From the NCBI RefSeq assembly GCF_009708035.1, contig NZ_WMBQ01000001.1, forward strand, positions 2,299,501 through 2,363,500: a stretch of DNA of 64,000 bases, given 5' to 3'. Source of the stretch: Hyphomicrobium album (GTDB lineage: Bacteria > Pseudomonadota > Alphaproteobacteria > Rhizobiales > Hyphomicrobiaceae). The position numbers were made by a program, and so were the translations under genes. The notes beneath the pieces are model-generated. The model worked only from the letters and a program-made list of their open reading frames with translations. It was not told the DNA's origin and made no database searches. Shown here in pieces: positions 61,474-64,000 of the stretch; the stretch's first letter is position 1, and each line of letters begins with the position of its first letter.

Positions 61474-62139
61474 CTAGTCGGGGCGGTGCTTCTTCAGCTC
61501 GCGCACCAGCTCGGTGAGGCGCAAGGCGACCTCGGCGCCGGTATCGACCGACGCCTTCAACGTGGCGCGCATCTGGATCAGCTTGTTCAAGCGCTCCTGC
61601 TGCTCGCCGAATCCGAAGAACACCTCCTCCGGCGCATTGATCTCGCCGTCCTCCACCGCCGACATCACGTCGAAGGCATTCTGCGAGGCGAGCACCAGCA
61701 TGGACGCGACGTCGTTGATGAGTTGCTGAAACAGCCTGGCGGAATCGGTAGCGACCCGCGGGCCGTGCACGCCGAATTTCAGCGGCGAGGACGCCGGTGC
61801 GCCCTCGCCCGCGAACAGCCGCGGGTTGCGCTGGAAGCGGCGAAAGATCTCCTGCAGGCCGAGGCAGCAGGTCTCAAGATCGCGCAGCGCGGTTCCCGCC
61901 TTGCGCCTGGCCCGCGAGCGCTCCGGAGTGCGCTCCTGGGCCGTCCAGTTGATGGTGGCGATCGAGGCGATGGCGCCCAGTGCCGCAAGCGCCGGGAGCA
62001 CCGCCGTGAACGGGTCCGGCGCCAGACGCGTTTCGCCCTCGCTCTCAGGGCGACGCGGCTGTGCCTGCGGCTGCGGCTCGGGCTTCTTCTCGCCCGCGGG
62101 TGGGGCTGCGCCGGTCGACTTCAAGAAGCGGCTCCGCAT
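61474..62139 (-). CDS. Hypothetical membrane protein
   Basis: 221 residues, family not recognised. A Pro/Glu-rich N-terminus precedes one membrane helix (about residues 46-66, [19 protein letters not shown]). The rest is a helical, probably cytosolic domain with [21 protein letters not shown] and [30 protein letters not shown]. It is upstream of sdhB (115-base gap) and divergent from the Nudix gene. No function can be proposed. Confidence 0.7.
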   Translation of the reverse strand: MRSRFLKSTGAAPPAGEKKPEPQPQAQPRRPESEGETRLAPDPFTAVLPALAALGAIASIATINWTAQERTPERSRARRKAGTALRDLETCCLGLQEIFRRFQRNPRLFAGEGAPASSPLKFGVHGPRVATDSARLFQQLINDVASMLVLASQNAFDVMSAVEDGEINAPEEVFFGFGEQQERLNKLIQMRATLKASVDTGAEVALRLTELVRELKKHRPD

Positions 62140-62228
62140 CCTAAGAGTTGCCCTTTTGCGCGAATTGCGGTTGCCAGACGAACGGCGAACCCTATTCCTC
62201 TATCACGACGGCATCGCAAGAGCTGCCC

Positions 62229-62642
62229 ATGCCCTTTCCCGCGACACCGGCACTCACAACCGACTGCGTCGTCTTCGACGAGCGGGGCTACGTCCTGCTC
62301 ATCCGCCGCGGCAACGAGCCGTTCAAGGGCTCATACGCGCTCCCGGGCGGCTTCGTCGATGTGGGCGAGCGGGTCGAGGATGGTTGCCGGCGCGAGTTGA
62401 GCGAAGAAACCGGGCTCCATGTGGGCGAACTGCGCCTTATCGGCGTCTATTCGGACCCCGGCCGCGATCCGCGCGGGCATACGTGCTCTGTCGCCTATCT
62501 CGCCCGGGTCGGCCGCGCCGAGGTCACGGCGGGTGACGATGCGGCCGCGGCCGAGTGGGTCGCCGACTGGCGGGGCGAGAAGCTTGCCTTCGACCATGCG
62601 CAGATCATCGCCGACGCCGAAAAGCTGCTCTCCCGCCGCTGA
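62229..62642 (+). CDS. Nudix hydrolase, ADP-ribose pyrophosphatase-like
   Basis: 137 residues from ATG 62229 (MPFPATPALTTDCVVFDERGYVLLIRRG). The Nudix box GGFVDVGERVEDGCRRELSEETGL is complete. FKGSYALPGGF and YSDPGRDPRGHTCSVAYLARVG fit the ADP-ribose/MutT-like branch. The frame is open upstream to a TTG at 62148 and would add a CxxCxC segment, but the spacing and lack of a full zinc site make this a likely chance extension. It is divergent from the hypothetical membrane protein. Confidence 0.85.
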   Translation: MPFPATPALTTDCVVFDERGYVLLIRRGNEPFKGSYALPGGFVDVGERVEDGCRRELSEETGLHVGELRLIGVYSDPGRDPRGHTCSVAYLARVGRAEVTAGDDAAAAEWVADWRGEKLAFDHAQIIADAEKLLSRR

Positions 62643-62646
62643 GCCG

Positions 62647-62961
62647 CTAGCGACCCGCGCCGAAGAATTCCGGCACGCCGGCGTCTAGGCAGGTCATCTG
62701 CACGCGGATGTCGGTGAAGAGGAACCGGCAAAGCTCTTTCTTGTGGTTGGGATTTTCGCGGATCGCCGCGAACGAGGTCTTGAAGCCCCGGGCATTGGCG
62801 ACCTCGAAGAGAAGCTTGTCCTGGCAGTAGGGCGTCGCCATCCAGTTGCCCTTGATGAGCTGCGCGCCGTCCTGGCACTTGATCTCGGCAGCGGCGGGAG
62901 AGGCTGCCGCCAGAGCGGCGAGCACCGCCACGGCAACCGGGGTGGCCTTGGCAAATCCCAT
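62647..62961 (-). CDS. Small secreted Cys-containing protein
   Basis: 104 residues. The signal peptide (MGFAKATPVAVAVLAALAAASPAAA) ends near residue 25. The mature part carries four cysteines (IKCQDGAQLIK, ATPYCQDKL, KELCRFL, QMTCLDAG) that could form two disulfides. No known family. It is the sole gene on this strand before the choloylglycine hydrolase-like gene, 137 bases away. Confidence 0.75.
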   Translation of the reverse strand: MGFAKATPVAVAVLAALAAASPAAAEIKCQDGAQLIKGNWMATPYCQDKLLFEVANARGFKTSFAAIRENPNHKKELCRFLFTDIRVQMTCLDAGVPEFFGAGR

Positions 62962-63046
62962 TTGGACGCCCTCCTGTTCGCGAGTTGGCCTGCCGCACGG
63001 GGCGGCACGCGATTTAGGAACCTAAAGGGAAACCCCAAGACGCCAA

Positions 63047-63077
63047 AGCCCCGCACGGAGGCGGGGCTCGGTTTTTT
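63047..63077 (+). terminator. Terminator-like hairpin, T-run on plus strand
   Basis: AGCCCCGC (63047-63054) and GCGGGGCT (63061-63068) form an 8-bp stem, followed by CGG and TTTTTT (63072-63077) on the plus strand. It lies just after the stop of the minus-strand hydrolase gene. On that strand only a short T-run follows, so orientation is unclear. Confidence 0.55.
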
Positions 63078-63098
63078 CGGCCGATGCTGGCGCAGGTG

Positions 63099-64000
63099 TC
63101 ACTGCGTGGCGGTGGAAAAGTCCTTTGGCGTCGCCATCCGCACCGTTGGCTTGGCGCTGGCGATGCTCAGCGTGCGGGTCGGCTGGCCGGCGGAGAAATC
63201 GAGTTCCTTGAGATCGACCGCGCGCAGGCTCGGATCGTTGTAGGTCTTCCAGAAGTAGACCTTGTTGGCATGGTCGCGGAACGTGGTCCACTGCGTGTAG
63301 TCGCCCATTGGCTTGCCGCCTTGCGAATAGTCGCGCACCAGGCCCTTCGGAATGTCCACGCGGTTGATCAGGTGCTCGGCGACGATGAGCGCCTCCTTGG
63401 CGTCCTTCGGCTGGTCGGCGAGATGCGCCACGGCCGCCGCCATGACGAAGCGCGACGGCGGGGTCGGATCGCCCGGCAGGCCGTGCAGTCCCGAGCCCTG
63501 TCCCGTGCCGGCGTAGGTGACGTTGCCCAATTTCACCGGCTTGGCGTTCACCGCCGTCAGGTTGACGTAGTTGCGCAGGTTCTCGATGTGCCAGGGATAG
63601 GTGGGCGAGTTGGTGAGCACGCCGACCGTGTTGTCGTAGACGGCGAGCTTGCCGCCGACATATTCGATGACGATGCTCTTGCCGCTCGCGTCGTGCACCG
63701 CGTAGTGGAGCGGCGCGTAGGAGCCGAGCTGCGGCACCGTCTCGCCCCACACGACGACGTCGCCGAGCGCGGCCTTCACCTCATCGACGGTTTCGAAGTT
63801 GCCGAGCACCCACGCGCCGAAGCTGGCGTTGGACAGAGCCTTCGCCTGGTCGGCGGCCTGCACGTCCTGGTACTGCGCTTCCGCCGGCAGGTAGAGCGCA
63901 CCGAAGCCGAGACCCTTCTCGTTGAGCCCGTCGGTGGCGACCGGCATGCCGTAGGCGTTCATCGCCACGTAGCCGTATTTCGATTTCCACTTGAGCCCGT
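63099..64000 (-). CDS. Choloylglycine hydrolase / penicillin V acylase family protein, 5' partial
   Basis: About 300 residues are visible; the frame runs off the right edge, so the N-terminus with the catalytic Cys is outside the window. The in-frame sequence before the first internal start (GLKWKSKYGYVAMNAYGMPV) is family-like, so the gene continues upstream. Typical features: GLNEKGLGFGALYLP, LTNSPTYPWHIENLRNYVNL, TYAGTGQGSGLHGLPGDPTPPSRFVMAAAVAHL and WTTFRDHANKVYFWKTYNDPSLRAVDL. The enzymes cleave linear amide bonds (bile salts, penicillin V, N-acyl homoserine lactones). The substrate here is unknown. Confidence 0.9.
   Translation of the reverse strand, partial: GLKWKSKYGYVAMNAYGMPVATDGLNEKGLGFGALYLPAEAQYQDVQAADQAKALSNASFGAWVLGNFETVDEVKAALGDVVVWGETVPQLGSYAPLHYAVHDASGKSIVIEYVGGKLAVYDNTVGVLTNSPTYPWHIENLRNYVNLTAVNAKPVKLGNVTYAGTGQGSGLHGLPGDPTPPSRFVMAAAVAHLADQPKDAKEALIVAEHLINRVDIPKGLVRDYSQGGKPMGDYTQWTTFRDHANKVYFWKTYNDPSLRAVDLKELDFSAGQPTRTLSIASAKPTVRMATPKDFSTATQ

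Overview
The window looks like chromosomal DNA from an alphaproteobacterium of the order Hyphomicrobiales (Rhizobiales). GC is high, the ATP synthase is split into an F1 operon (atpHAGDC), and the TCA run zapE / mdh-sucC-sucD-odhA-odhB-lpd and the rpmH-rnpA-yidC-yihA-argB block follow the order typical of that group. A Hyphomicrobium-like genus is my guess and is not proven. I see no IS element, phage, CRISPR array or rRNA. One tRNA is present (tRNA-Arg, ACG).

Layout. 1-9.5 kb: a truncated secreted protein, a FecR-domain periplasmic protein, and a zinc metallopeptidase divergent from a three-gene transglutaminase / ATP-grasp / alpha-E cluster, a predicted peptide-ligation system whose spacers carry palindromic repeats. 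9.6-14.7 kb: an unrecognised, less GC-rich gene downstream of tRNA-Arg, then an orphan histidine kinase coupled to a lipoamide-dehydrogenase-like flavoenzyme that has lost one redox cysteine. 14.9-22 kb: ribosomal protein L34, RNase P protein, YidC, EngB, an odd Clp-N-domain protein, ArgB and a HAD nucleotidase. 22-24 kb: ECF sigma factor, anti-sigma and fasciclin protein, with a good ECF promoter in front of the fasciclin gene. 24.3-28.8 kb (minus strand): hydroxybutyryl-CoA dehydrogenase, ETF, rhomboid protease, cobalamin adenosyltransferase and a small membrane protein.

29-33 kb: an EnvC-like factor, the C-terminal protease CtpA and two tandem RppH-like Nudix hydrolases. 33-39 kb (minus strand): the F1 operon, with an ohr gene between atpG and atpD and a zinc-ribbon gene between atpD and atpC. 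39-46.6 kb: small secreted and hypothetical proteins, PriA, CbpA-CbpM, a tyrosine recombinase and a TraB/GumN protein. 46.7-58.7 kb: the TCA-cycle block from lpd to mdh, a matrixin-like protease and ZapE. 58.9-64 kb: an acetyltransferase, a 53-residue histone-H1-like basic protein, a VOC protein, an isolated sdhB, a Nudix hydrolase and a choloylglycine-hydrolase-family gene that runs off the window.

The most unusual points are the SigK/RskA/fasciclin module with a matching promoter, the ohr insertion in the ATP synthase operon, the membrane-anchored Clp-N protein, the cysteine-deficient flavoenzyme coupled to a kinase, and several families of intergenic palindromes. All names rest on reading motifs by eye; no database search was run.
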